Positions 8,733 to 16,656 are shown, counted from the stretch's first letter. The stretch is 64,000 nucleotides of DNA from Phyllobacterium myrsinacearum (GCF_002980555.1 NZ_PVBT01000003.1:496001-560000), one strand, 5' to 3'. Notes: generated by a model not told the origin, from the letters alone. Numbers and translations: made by a program.

Positions 8733-9983
8733 TCAGGCCCATTCTCCCCGGCGCATGACCGGAACTGTACTGCCGTCTGCATGGACGCCATCCACATCGA
8801 TCTCGCCCGATCCGATCATCCAGTCGATATGAATGAGGCTCTTGTTGCCGCCGCGTGCCGCAACCTCCTCGGCCGACAGCTTGTCGCCATTGACGAAGCA
8901 TTTGGAATAGCACTGGCCGAGCGCGATATGGCTCGCGGCATTTTCATCAAACAGGGTGTTGAAGAAGAGAAGGCCCGATGCCGAGATTGGCGAGGAATGC
9001 GGCACCAGCGCCACTTCGCCCAGACGCCGTGCCCCGTCATCGGTGTTCAGCACCTTGTTGAACACCTCTTCGCCGCGAGAAGCCTTGGCCTCGACGATCC
9101 TGCCGCCTTCGAAACGCACCGAGATATCCTCGATCAGCGTGCCCTGATGGGACAGAGGCTTTGTGCTGGAGACATGGCCGTCCACACGCAGGGCGTGCGG
9201 CGTGGTGAACACCTCTTCCGTCGGAATGTTCGGGTTGCAGGTGATGCCGTTCTTGGCGGTCGAGGCGCCACCCTGCCACCGGTGCTCGTCGGCAAGACCG
9301 ACAACCAGATCGGTGCCGGGGCCCTTGAAGTGCAGGGAGGCGAAGTTGAGGCCATTCAGCCATTCGCGGCGTTTGGCAAGCACGGCATTGTGTTCCCGCC
9401 ATGCGGTGACGGGATCGTCAATGTCCACGCGCGACGCGGCAAAGATGGCGTCTGCCAATTTGGCAACCGCTGCGTCTTCGGAAAGATCCGGGAAAACCTG
9501 CTTCGCCCAGGATGGATTCGGATACGAAACGATGTTCCAGTTGACGTCGAAACCGGCAATTTTCTCCAGTGCCGGCTGATAGGCCTTGGAGGTTGCCCGG
9601 TTGGCGCGGGCCACCTTTTCCGGGTCTTCCGCCGAAAGCAGCATCGGATTGTCACCGGCAATGGCAAGCCGCGCGGTGTTGGATGAAAAAGCCTTGGCCA
9701 TTCCCTCGAAGAGCCATGTGGCGGCATGGTCGAAACTCTCCAGCGGCGCATGACGATAGCGCGCCAGTGTTGCTTCTTCGTCCGCATAGAAGGAGGTGAC
9801 CAGACCGGCACCCGCCTTGTAGGCGTGCTCGGTGATGCGGCGTACCAGCGGCAGTGCGGCCAGCGGTGCTGTTATCAGGAGGTCCTGCCCCGCTTGCAGC
9901 TGCAGGCCGATTTTGACGGCAACTTCAGCCAGGCGGTCAAGCTTGACGGGATCAACGATATTGGTCTTTGCGGATGTGGTCAT
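8733..9983 (-). CDS. M29 family aminopeptidase (AmpS/PepS-like)
   Basis: 416-residue cytoplasmic metallo-aminopeptidase of family M29. Conserved metal-site segments are visible: N-I-P-T-E-E-V-F-T-T-P, R-G-E-E-V-F, L-G-E-V-A-L-V-P-H-S-S-P-I and I-H-I-D-W-M-I-G-S, giving the usual Glu, Glu, His, His and Asp ligands of this dinuclear family. The start is placed at ATG 9983; a reading from 10067 adds a basic stretch not typical of the family and would run up to the next gene. It lies between two MHS-type carriers on the same strand, suggesting use of peptides or their products. Substrate preference is unknown. Confidence 0.9.
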   Translation of the reverse strand: MTTSAKTNIVDPVKLDRLAEVAVKIGLQLQAGQDLLITAPLAALPLVRRITEHAYKAGAGLVTSFYADEEATLARYRHAPLESFDHAATWLFEGMAKAFSSNTARLAIAGDNPMLLSAEDPEKVARANRATSKAYQPALEKIAGFDVNWNIVSYPNPSWAKQVFPDLSEDAAVAKLADAIFAASRVDIDDPVTAWREHNAVLAKRREWLNGLNFASLHFKGPGTDLVVGLADEHRWQGGASTAKNGITCNPNIPTEEVFTTPHALRVDGHVSSTKPLSHQGTLIEDISVRFEGGRIVEAKASRGEEVFNKVLNTDDGARRLGEVALVPHSSPISASGLLFFNTLFDENAASHIALGQCYSKCFVNGDKLSAEEVAARGGNKSLIHIDWMIGSGEIDVDGVHADGSTVPVMRRGEWA

Positions 9984-10063
9984 GGCGGTTCCAGAGTGAC
10001 AACGGAATGGAGAACGGGAGATAAGGCGGGGTCGCGCAATAGTCTGCTTCCCCGCCTGCCGGA

Positions 10064-11377
10064 TCAATCCTCGTGGATCAGGCTGTGGTCACGGCTGTCA
10101 CGCATCTTGATGTAGACGATCAGCGACAGGCCGATCATGATGGTGACATACCAGAAGAACCAGGTTTCGTGGCCCATCTGCTTGAACTTCAACGCCACCC
10201 ATTCGGCAGTGCCGCCGAAGATCGTGTTGGCAAGCGCATAGGGCAGGGCAACACCGAGCGCCCGGATATGCGCGGGGAAAAGCTCGGCCTTCACCACGGC
10301 GTTGATGGAGGTGTAGCCGGTGACGATCAGGAGACCGGCCAGCGACAGAGCAAAGGCGACGTAGGGGCTGGTGGTGACGGCCAGCGTGGAGAAGATGAGG
10401 TATGTGAAGAGGACGCCGAGAATGCCGAAGCCGACCATCAGCGGCTTGCGGCCGATCCTGTCCGAGAGAGCCCCGGCAATGGGCTGGCACAGCATGAAGA
10501 TCAGCAGGGCGAGTGCGGTGATTTCGCTCGACGATTCCTTGCTGAAGCCGGAGGTGTTGACGAGGAATTTCTGCAGGTATGTGGTGTAGGCATAGAAGGC
10601 GAGCGTACCGCCGGATGTCAGTGCCAGAACGGTGAAGGCTTCTTTCGGATAGTGCCGGAACAGGGCAAAGCCGCTGGATTTCGGCTTGTCATCATTCTTG
10701 GCATTGTGAAAGGACTGGGTTTCGGCAAGGCCGCGGCGAATGTAGAAAACCGCGATGGCCAGGAAACCGCCAATGGCGAAAGGAATGCGCCAGCCCCATG
10801 CGCCGAGCTGCTCGGGCGTGAGAATGCGCTGCAGGATAAGCAGGACCACAAGGGCAACGAGCTGTCCGGAAATCAGCGTCACGTACTGGAAGCTCGAATA
10901 GAAACCGCGACGGTTCTTGCCGGCCATCTCGCTCAGATAGGTTGCGCTGGCGCCATATTCGCCGCCGACACTCAGGCCCTGCAGCAGGCGTGCGATGACC
11001 AGAAGCGTCGGTGCCAGCAGGCCGATTGTCGCGTAACCCGGTGTGATGGCGATCAGCAGGGAGCCAAGGCACATCAGCGTTACGGACAGGGTAAGGCCCG
11101 CCTTGCGGCCCTTGCGATCGGCATAGATGCCCATGACCCAGGCCCCGATCGGGCGCATCAGGAAGCCGACGGCGAAGACGGCTGCGGCGCTCAGGAGCTC
11201 GGCGGTCTGGTTGCCGGAAGGGAAAAAGACAGGCGCAAAGTAAAGCGTGAAAGCGGCATAGACATACCAGTCATACCACTCGACAAGATTGCCCGCCGAT
11301 CCGCCGATGATGGATTTCAGTCGGGTTTTAACGTCGGGTGCAACGGCAATGGGTGCGGTTTCGGCAATATCGCTCAT
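10064..11377 (-). CDS. MFS transporter, MHS type (KgtP-like)
   Basis: 437 residues with the MHS start motif G-N-L-V-E-W-Y-D-W-Y-V-Y and the conserved R-P-I-G-A-W-V-M-G-I-Y-A-D-R-x-G-R-K loop, followed by R-L-L-Q-G-L-S-V-G-G-E-Y-G. The pattern is closest to alpha-ketoglutarate and dicarboxylate permeases, but substrate cannot be fixed by eye. First gene of a minus-strand run with the M29 peptidase and a second MHS carrier; the gap to the peptidase is about 80 bases. Confidence 0.86.
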   Translation of the reverse strand: MSDIAETAPIAVAPDVKTRLKSIIGGSAGNLVEWYDWYVYAAFTLYFAPVFFPSGNQTAELLSAAAVFAVGFLMRPIGAWVMGIYADRKGRKAGLTLSVTLMCLGSLLIAITPGYATIGLLAPTLLVIARLLQGLSVGGEYGASATYLSEMAGKNRRGFYSSFQYVTLISGQLVALVVLLILQRILTPEQLGAWGWRIPFAIGGFLAIAVFYIRRGLAETQSFHNAKNDDKPKSSGFALFRHYPKEAFTVLALTSGGTLAFYAYTTYLQKFLVNTSGFSKESSSEITALALLIFMLCQPIAGALSDRIGRKPLMVGFGILGVLFTYLIFSTLAVTTSPYVAFALSLAGLLIVTGYTSINAVVKAELFPAHIRALGVALPYALANTIFGGTAEWVALKFKQMGHETWFFWYVTIMIGLSLIVYIKMRDSRDHSLIHED

Positions 11378-11700
11378 GAAAATTCCTACCTATGATTGTG
11401 GCTGACCGTCTGCGCGGCGCTGATTTCCGGCATGGCGTTTCTTCGGTGTGAAACAGGGACTCCCTGCCTCCAAGTCTTAGGGCAGCCCCGGCCAGAATTC
11501 AAATCCTTATCTGCCCGGCCGATTTTGACGCGATCCGCTGACGTGCACCTGCACCAAAGCGTGATCGAAACGAGCGGAAAATTGCCATGATCCGGGAACT
11601 CCCTCGGGGCAGTGCCGTTTTCATGGTGGGAAAGGCGCAATGCATCACAGGTTTTGCGCGCATTCCGTCATTTGCCCGCAACAATCCTCAGGAGAAGAAG
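11378..11700. other. Intergenic region between a divergent MFS gene and sod
   Basis: About 320 bases holding the promoters of two divergent genes. I see a TTGACG at 11525-11530 but no convincing -10 at the right distance, and CAGGAGAAGAAG just before the sod start. Short open frames here have no coding character. Confidence 0.5.
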
Positions 11701-12381
11701 ATGGATCTCAACAGACGCGATATGCTCGTCCTTTCGGGCACCGTGGCAGCCGCAACCCTCTTTGCCCCGGCCATTCAGGCGCATGCCGCCGCCCCTTTCA
11801 AGCTGCCGGAACTGCCCTATGCCGAAGACGCCCTGGCGCCTGTCATCTCCGCGCGCACCGTCGGGCTGCATTATGACAAGCACCATGCGGGTTATTTCAA
11901 GAAGCTGAACACCCTGGTGGAAAAGACGCCCTATGCCGACCTTTCCCTTGAAGAGGTGGTGGTGCGGGCGAAGAAAGACGGCAATGCGCCGGTCTTCAAC
12001 AATGCGGCGCAGGCCTGGAATCACAATCTGTACTGGCAGCAATTCCAGGGCGGCTCCGCGCCAGCCAAGGGTGCCTTCGCCGCAGCCGCAGAAAGCGGTT
12101 TTGGCGGGATCGATGGCTTGAAGAAGAAGATTGTTGCCGAAGCAGACAATGTGTTCGGGACAGGCTGGGTCTGGCTGGTCAGGGATGGTGACAAGATTGC
12201 CGTGACGGGCATGAAAGACGCCGGCGATCCGCTGGCCGAAGGCGGGAAGGCCGTGCTTGGCATCGATGTGTGGGAGCACGCCTATTATCTCGACTATGAA
12301 AACCGCCGCGCCGAACATGTGGCGGCGGTTCTCGACAAGCTGGTTAACTGGCAGTTCGTTTCCGACCGGTTCGACGCCTGA
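11701..12381 (+). CDS. Fe/Mn superoxide dismutase with twin-arginine export signal
   Basis: 226 residues. The first 30 form a twin-arginine signal (M-D-L-N-R-R-D-M-L-V, hydrophobic stretch, A-I-Q-A-H-A). The mature protein carries the four metal ligands of Fe/Mn dismutases: His57 (L-H-Y-D-K-H-H), His109 (A-W-N-H-N-L-Y-W), Asp190 and His194 (G-I-D-V-W-E-H-A-Y-Y). It therefore should remove superoxide in the periplasm, with the folded metalloenzyme exported by Tat. One change from the family is A-P-V-I-S where A-P-H-I-S is usual. The start follows CAGGAG. Metal (Fe, Mn or both) cannot be told. Confidence 0.9.
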   Translation: MDLNRRDMLVLSGTVAAATLFAPAIQAHAAAPFKLPELPYAEDALAPVISARTVGLHYDKHHAGYFKKLNTLVEKTPYADLSLEEVVVRAKKDGNAPVFNNAAQAWNHNLYWQQFQGGSAPAKGAFAAAAESGFGGIDGLKKKIVAEADNVFGTGWVWLVRDGDKIAVTGMKDAGDPLAEGGKAVLGIDVWEHAYYLDYENRRAEHVAAVLDKLVNWQFVSDRFDA

Positions 12382-12410
12382 TCCGGCTGTTTGCCGCGAT
12401 GGCGCGGAGC

Positions 12411-12860
12411 CTAGCCGAAATTCGGCACGCGGATGTAATGTTCGAGCGGGCTGATGCGCCCTTGCGGTTCGCCGTCCTGCCCGTCGTCATCCGCCGTTTC
12501 CTGCGCCAGCGCCGCATCCTTCTCCAGGCGCGCCTCGCGGATTTCCTTCTCCGAGCTTTCGCCCATGCACAGGGCGCCAAGCAGGATCATGCGTGCCTTG
12601 CTGGCGAGGCCGGAATGGTCTTCATCCAGGGCGATATCGAGAATAACCCGGCTGAAATCGGTTGGCTCCAGCGCCTCTTCGGCGGTGGGGCGGATGCGAT
12701 CGCGCCGCTGATTTTCCGCATCGATGAGCCTGTAGAGTTTTTCGCGCAGGTCCGCACCGACGTTTTCATATTGGGCTGCAAGGCCCGGCGCGGCCGCGGC
12801 AAGCTTCTGCTTTTGCCGTTCCCGGTGCCGTTTCTGTCTCTCTGCGTTGGATAGTGCCAT
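12411..12860 (-). CDS. Conserved-looking hypothetical protein with basic helical N-terminus
   Basis: 149 residues, no function recognised. The N-terminus A-L-S-N-A-E-R-Q-K-R-H-R-E-R-Q-K-Q is strongly basic and probably helical, resembling short basic stretches in some phage and plasmid-type proteins. The rest is charged and helical, and the C-terminus reads S-P-L-E-H-Y-I-R-V-P-N-F-G. The start is placed at ATG 12860; an upstream in-frame reading to 13022 would run through the GTAAC repeat region and looks non-coding. The adjacent repeat cluster makes a DNA-binding role an attractive guess, nothing more. Confidence 0.65.
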   Translation of the reverse strand: MALSNAERQKRHRERQKQKLAAAAPGLAAQYENVGADLREKLYRLIDAENQRRDRIRPTAEEALEPTDFSRVILDIALDEDHSGLASKARMILLGALCMGESSEKEIREARLEKDAALAQETADDDGQDGEPQGRISPLEHYIRVPNFG

Positions 12861-12873
12861 GGGTATGTCTGTG

Positions 12874-13073
12874 CCGTAACGAACGCGAATCACTCGCATG
12901 AACTTGATAGGGGTGTGTGCCCCAACGGGCAACATTATGGTCACGTAACACACAGACTGTGGATAACAATCGTTACGATGGCGTGGGTTACGTAACGCGG
13001 CGGCGTTACGGCGGCGGCCCAATGCCGTAACGCCCGTGCCGGAACCGCAAGAACATGGTGGCGTTCTGTAACG
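12874..13073. repeat. Cluster of GTAAC/GTTAC repeats
   Basis: Eight GTAAC or GTTAC pentamers in 200 bases. Six extend to exact GTAACG/CGTTAC (12876, 12971, 12992, 13004, 13027, 13068) and two abut as the perfect palindrome GTTACGTAAC at 12987-12996. By chance about 0.4 pentamers of either orientation would be expected. The cluster fills the divergent gap between the hypothetical gene ending its 5' side at 12860 and the MlaD gene at 13139. It also contains a perfect DnaA box. It could be an operator array or an iteron-like region. Confidence 0.75.
12958..12966 (-). promoter_or_regulatory. Perfect DnaA box inside the GTAAC cluster
   Basis: TGTGGATAA, the reverse complement of the consensus DnaA box TTATCCACA. 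It lies between the repeat units at 12944 and 12971. A single exact 9-mer can occur by chance in 64 kb; its place in the repeat cluster is what makes it notable. Confidence 0.5.
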
Positions 13074-13138
13074 TGCGGGGTTAGGGATATTGCACGATAA
13101 GGTTGCAGACCTGTCGGCCTGAATGAATGGAATTGTGA

Positions 13139-14125
13139 ATGGAAACCAAGGCCAATTATCTTGTGGTCAGTATTTTCACCCTGCTGGTGAGTGCGCTGGC
13201 CTTTGGCTTTGTCTATTGGATCGAGCGCTTGGGCGACACGCGGCCCACGGCAATGCTGGAGATCCGCATTCCCGGTTCCGTCACGGGGCTGGCCGTGAAA
13301 AGCCAGGTCCTGTTCAATGGCTTGAAGGTTGGCGAGGTGACCCGGCTTTTCATCGATGCGAGCAATCCCGATGTAGTGATCGCCCAGACGCAGATCGATG
13401 CAACCACGCCGATCACGCGCTCGACCCAGGCGGAACTGGCTTTCGTCCTTTTGACCGGACAGGCCTATATCGAGCTGAAGGGCGGCAAGAGCTACGAACC
13501 GAAGCTGCTCGAAGAAGCCGAAAAGGAAGATACGGTCGCGCGGATCGATATCGACCCGTCATCCCTGAAAACCCTTGTCCAGACCGTACAGGATGTATTG
13601 CAGCGCGTGGATCGCGCCATGGATGCCACCGAAAATTATCTGGACGAGATGAAAGGGCCGGCGCTCGACCGGGCGCACGAAGCCAAGGCGTTCACCCAGC
13701 AGCTTGCCGACAGCACCGATATGATCAACCGTTACGGACAGCGGGCGCAGGATGTGCAAGCCGTCATAAAGGATGCGCGCGAAACCATGTCGCGGATCAA
13801 CGAGGCCTCCGTCAAGGTTGACGATGCGCTGACGAAACTGAACAGGGAACTCTCCGACGACAAGGGCAGCACGGTCGCCAATATCCGCGAACAGCTGCAA
13901 TCCTATCGCGATACGGCCGACAGCTTGCAGGCCCGGCTGGCGCCGATCCTGAAAACGCTGGGAACCTATACCGGTGAGAAACTGCGCAATGCGCAAAAAT
14001 TCATTTCCGACAGCCGCCGCTCGGTCGAGACCATCGAACGGGCGATTTCCACCTTCGACAGCAATCCGCGGGAAACGTTGTTCGGCGGGGAGAGCAAGGT
14101 TCCGGAATATAGCGGACGGCGCTGA
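13139..14125 (+). CDS. MlaD/MCE domain protein (lipid transport, orphan)
   Basis: 328 residues: an N-terminal transmembrane anchor (about 7-27), an MCE/MlaD domain (about 38-118, with the typical I-P-G-S-V-T-G-L-A-V-K-S-Q-V-L-F-N-G-L-K-V-G-E-V start) and a long predicted coiled coil to about residue 300. MCE proteins form hexameric channels that move phospholipids across the periplasm, normally with an MlaE-type permease and MlaF-type ATPase encoded next door. Neither partner is in this window, so it either uses components encoded elsewhere or has lost them. Downstream, the broken lipoprotein gene stands where an auxiliary lipoprotein is often found. Confidence 0.85.
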   Translation: METKANYLVVSIFTLLVSALAFGFVYWIERLGDTRPTAMLEIRIPGSVTGLAVKSQVLFNGLKVGEVTRLFIDASNPDVVIAQTQIDATTPITRSTQAELAFVLLTGQAYIELKGGKSYEPKLLEEAEKEDTVARIDIDPSSLKTLVQTVQDVLQRVDRAMDATENYLDEMKGPALDRAHEAKAFTQQLADSTDMINRYGQRAQDVQAVIKDARETMSRINEASVKVDDALTKLNRELSDDKGSTVANIREQLQSYRDTADSLQARLAPILKTLGTYTGEKLRNAQKFISDSRRSVETIERAISTFDSNPRETLFGGESKVPEYSGRR

Positions 14126-14211
14126 CCCCTTGGCCGCCACCGGCCAGGCGCCCAAGGTAGTGCTCGACACACCGGCATTCGATGGATAGCGTTGCAACCC
14201 TGTAGGGGGAC

Positions 14212-14586
14212 ATGATGCGGTTGAGTGTGATCGGTACAGGACTTGTGATTGCGGCGCTTGCAGGCTGCACAACGCCATCCGGCGGTAGGGGCGGCGATAC
14301 CGGGCTTGTGGCGGATGTCAGGTAACTCGTGACAACCTCTTATCAATGCCAGAATGCGCTTGGCCGCGAGCCGCATTACTCCGCCATCGAAAGCAGCGAG
14401 ACCATCCTCAAGGCGCTCGGCCGTTCGCCTGAAGAGGCTGACCGGACCGTTCGCGGCTGGCTGAAGGGGCTGATCGCATCGCCCAAACAGCCAACGGATA
14501 TGGATCGCAAATCATGCAAGGATACATTGCTGAAGCTGGCGGAAAAAGTCAGGGTTGAATTCGAGGCGCGCAAAGCTGGGGGATGA
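14212..14586 (+). pseudogene. Small lipoprotein gene interrupted by an in-frame stop
   Basis: A strong start (TAGGGGGAC then ATG-ATG at 14212) opens M-M-R-L-S-V-I-G-T-G-L-V-I-A-A-L-A-G-C-T-T, a textbook lipoprotein signal with lipobox L-A-G-C. After 37 codons comes TAA (14323-14325). The same frame then continues without a break from a GTG at 14329 for 85 more codons (T-T-S-Y-Q-C-Q-N-A-L-G ... R-K-A-G-G) to the stop at 14584. The simplest reading is one lipoprotein of about 124 residues cut by a nonsense mutation. Alternatives are reinitiation at the GTG three bases after the stop, or a sequencing error. The downstream part is not a family I recognise. Confidence 0.55.
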
Positions 14587-14589
14587 CGC

Positions 14590-14742
14590 ATGGGGGAACC
14601 GGAACCGCAGCAATCCGGGGCGCTGTCTCCGGTACAGTTTGTTCTGGTGCTTGTGTTTGCCGCCGGTGTGAGTTCGGTTCTGTTTTACCCGGCAATGTTT
14701 CTGCTGGGCCGCATCATTGGCCTGTTCCGGGCGGCGGGTTAA
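14590..14742 (+). CDS. Small single-pass membrane protein (50 residues)
   Basis: M-G-E-P-E-P-Q-Q-S-G then one hydrophobic segment (about residues 15-39, V-Q-F-V-L-V-L-V-F-A-A-G-V-S-S-V) and a short basic end R-I-I-G-L-F-R-A-A-G. The start follows GGGGGA by six bases, and the gene lies three bases after the stop of the interrupted lipoprotein frame, so it looks like part of the same transcript. Function unknown. A real gene is supported by the ribosome binding site and the clean topology; no homologue is claimed. Confidence 0.5.
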   Translation: MGEPEPQQSGALSPVQFVLVLVFAAGVSSVLFYPAMFLLGRIIGLFRAAG

Positions 14743-14764
14743 CCGCCCCCATGCCAAAACGGTC

Positions 14765-14793
14765 TTGACGCGCTGCGGACATCTTCGCGTAAT
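14765..14793 (+). promoter_or_regulatory. Possible promoter of the DUF2807 gene
   Basis: TTGACG at 14765-14770, 17 bases, then CGTAAT at 14788-14793. The -35 is good and the -10 is poor. The transcript would start about 30 bases before the gene. Confidence 0.3.
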
Positions 14794-14832
14794 CCCCATA
14801 GTGTATGGTGCCGTGCCTATGGAGGCTTCATA

Positions 14833-15624
14833 ATGGCTCGCATGTCCGGCATGTTTTTAATTGTTTTGTTTTTCATTGCGCTCGTTTCATTCGAAATTCT
14901 CAAGAAGGAGCAGATCGCCGGTTCGGGGCATGTCGTTGCCAAGACCATCGATATCGAGACATTCGATGGGATTACCCTGCAAGGCATCGGCAATGTCCAG
15001 GTGAAGCAGGGGGATGTCGAGGCGCTCATTGTCACGACGGATGACAATATCCTGCCTTTGCTTGATATCGGCGTGAAAGGCGACGATCTCGTGCTTGGCA
15101 TCCGCGGCAGGATCGAAATCGTGCCGTCGAAGACGGTTACCTACGACATTACGGTCAAGGACCTCAGCCGGGTCACATTGTCCGGTTCGGGCAGCATCCA
15201 CGCCGGCGCATTCAAGGGCAGCATGGTGAAAATCGATCTCTCCGGCTCAGGCGATATCCATTTTGACGCGCTGAGCGCCGATCAGATTCTGCCCCGGGTG
15301 ACCGGTTCGGGCAGCGTGAAACTGGACAATATAGCGGCCGGCAATGTCGATGCCGCGATCACCGGTTCGGGGCAGATCAGCCTTGGCGGCAAGGCACAGA
15401 TACAGGATCTCGATCTGGATGGTTCAGGTGCCTATAACAATGGCGATCTGGCCACCGATGCAACCAAGGTGGATATTTCAGGCAGCGGCAGCGCCCTGGT
15501 CCAGGCGAAGAACACGCTGGATATTTCCGTGAACGGCAGCGGCAAGGTGGAGTATTACGGCCAGCCGGCGGTCAAACAGCGCGGCCATGGCTCAATGCGC
15601 GTCACGCCGCTCGGGGAGAGGTAG
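14833..15624 (+). CDS. DUF2807 (GIN domain) putative envelope protein
   Basis: 263 residues: an N-terminal hydrophobic anchor or signal (about 5-22) and then a repetitive beta-helix type domain marked by recurring G-S-G turns (L-S-G-S-G-S-I-H, L-S-G-S-G-D-I-H, V-T-G-S-G-S-V, I-T-G-S-G-Q-I, I-S-G-S-G-S-A, V-N-G-S-G-K-V). This is the putative auto-transporter adhesin head (GIN) domain, usually extracytoplasmic; its role is not established. ATG 14833 follows GGAGGC. It stands alone, followed by the tRNA gene on the other strand. Confidence 0.85.
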   Translation: MARMSGMFLIVLFFIALVSFEILKKEQIAGSGHVVAKTIDIETFDGITLQGIGNVQVKQGDVEALIVTTDDNILPLLDIGVKGDDLVLGIRGRIEIVPSKTVTYDITVKDLSRVTLSGSGSIHAGAFKGSMVKIDLSGSGDIHFDALSADQILPRVTGSGSVKLDNIAAGNVDAAITGSGQISLGGKAQIQDLDLDGSGAYNNGDLATDATKVDISGSGSALVQAKNTLDISVNGSGKVEYYGQPAVKQRGHGSMRVTPLGER

Positions 15625-15709
15625 GCATTTCGACGTTTGCGTGGATGTGGTTGATTTGTCCGGCGATACCGATGGCACTGAAGTCGGAGACCGGTTTCCG
15701 GGAAAGTAA

Positions 15710-15799
15710 TGGCGGAGAGGGAGGGATTTGAACCCCCGATGGAGTTGCCCCCATGCCGCATTTCGAGTGCGGTGCTTTCAACCACTCAGCCACCTCTCC
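15710..15799 (-). tRNA. tRNA-Ser (anticodon CGA)
   Basis: Reads GGAGAGG acceptor stem, D-arm G-C-T-G-A-G-T-G-G, anticodon stem CCGCA/TGCGG enclosing loop CTCGAAA (anticodon CGA, reading UCG), a long serine-type variable arm, T-arm GGTTCAAATCC, closing CCTCTCC, discriminator G and an encoded CCA. All stems pair. Confidence 0.97.
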
Positions 15800-15952
15800 G
15801 CGTAAAAGCCCCCGTCATGAACAGAGACCTGATAAAGCCGGGATGTTCTCCCAGCCGGTGCCGCGATGTCCCGAAGGACTTGGCTTGAGCGTGCGACGCG
15901 CTAGATAGCGGGCAAAGCGCAAGGATACAAGAGCAATTTTGCGTTAAATTTC

Positions 15953-15981
15953 TTGACTCTCGCATAATCCTCACCTTATAA
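15953..15981 (+). promoter_or_regulatory. Strong promoter of the rplU-rpmA operon
   Basis: TTGACT at 15953-15958, exactly 17 bases, TTATAA at 15976-15981. The spacing and both hexamers are close to the sigma-70 type consensus. It predicts a leader of about 165 bases before rplU. Confidence 0.7.
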
Positions 15982-15994
15982 GCGCCCGACGACT

Positions 15995-16026
15995 GGCGTG
16001 GGGGATTCTCCGCGCCGTTTGTTTTT
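15995..16026 (+). terminator. Leader hairpin with T-rich tail, possible attenuator of rplU-rpmA
   Basis: A 9-bp stem (GGCGTGGGG/TTCTCC region, two G-U pairs, four-base loop GATT, closing CGCGCC) at 15995-16016, followed by GTTTGTTTTT. It begins only a few bases after the expected transcription start and more than 120 bases before rplU, so as a terminator it would act as an attenuator. Whether it stops transcription is not known. Confidence 0.45.
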
Positions 16027-16152
16027 GAGTCCGGGTGCCCATATCCGCAAGGGGTTGCAGGCATCTTTCGATTAATATGTCACGACTGACAAAAAGACGG
16101 TTAGCGCCCTTCAAACGGCAAAAAACCGAACCGAACGCCGAAAGGGCATAAA

Positions 16153-16632
16153 ATGTTCGCAGTCATCAAGACCGGTGGTAAGCAGTATCGCGTTGCCGCC
16201 AATGACCTCCTGAAGGTCGAAAAAGTTGCCGGCAATGCTGGCGACATCGTTGAATTTGCCGAAGTTCTGATGGTTGGCGTCGGTGCAGACGCTACGATCG
16301 GTGCTCCGACCGTTGGCGGCGCGCTGGTCACAGCCGAAGTCGTCGAGCAGGGCCGGGCACGCAAGGTCATCGCTTTCAAGAAGCGTCGTCGCCAGAACTC
16401 CAAGCGTACACGCGGTCATCGTCAGGAACTGACGACGATCCGGATCGCCGAGATCCTGACGGGTGGTGCCAAGCCTTCGAAGACTGCCGCTGAAAAGCCG
16501 GTCAACAAGAAGCCTGCTCCGAAGGCGGAAGCTGCCGCTGCGGAAGCAACCGAGACTAAAGCCGCACCGAAAGCCAAAGCTGCGCCGAAGAAGGCCGCTG
16601 CCAAGGCCGAAAAGCCCGCTTCGGGCGAGTAA
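16153..16632 (+). CDS. rplU: 50S ribosomal protein L21
   Basis: 159 residues. The first 100 or so are the complete L21 fold ([14 protein letters not shown] start; [14 protein letters not shown] region). The remaining 50 or so residues are a low-complexity Ala/Lys/Pro extension, common in this order but without the helix-hairpin-helix domain some relatives carry there. A component of the large subunit, transcribed with rpmA 24 bases downstream. Confidence 0.97.
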   Translation: MFAVIKTGGKQYRVAANDLLKVEKVAGNAGDIVEFAEVLMVGVGADATIGAPTVGGALVTAEVVEQGRARKVIAFKKRRRQNSKRTRGHRQELTTIRIAEILTGGAKPSKTAAEKPVNKKPAPKAEAAAAEATETKAAPKAKAAPKKAAAKAEKPASGE

Positions 16633-16656
16633 GAACAGGTTTAAAGGAGCAATCCC

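Noticed and set aside
12861-13022. N-terminal extension of the hypothetical protein through the GTAAC repeats
   Set aside because: The extension is translated repeat DNA and looks non-coding.
12874-13138. Chromosomal replication origin at the DnaA box
   Set aside because: Only one DnaA box, no AT-rich unwinding stretch, and none of the usual origin neighbours such as hemE.
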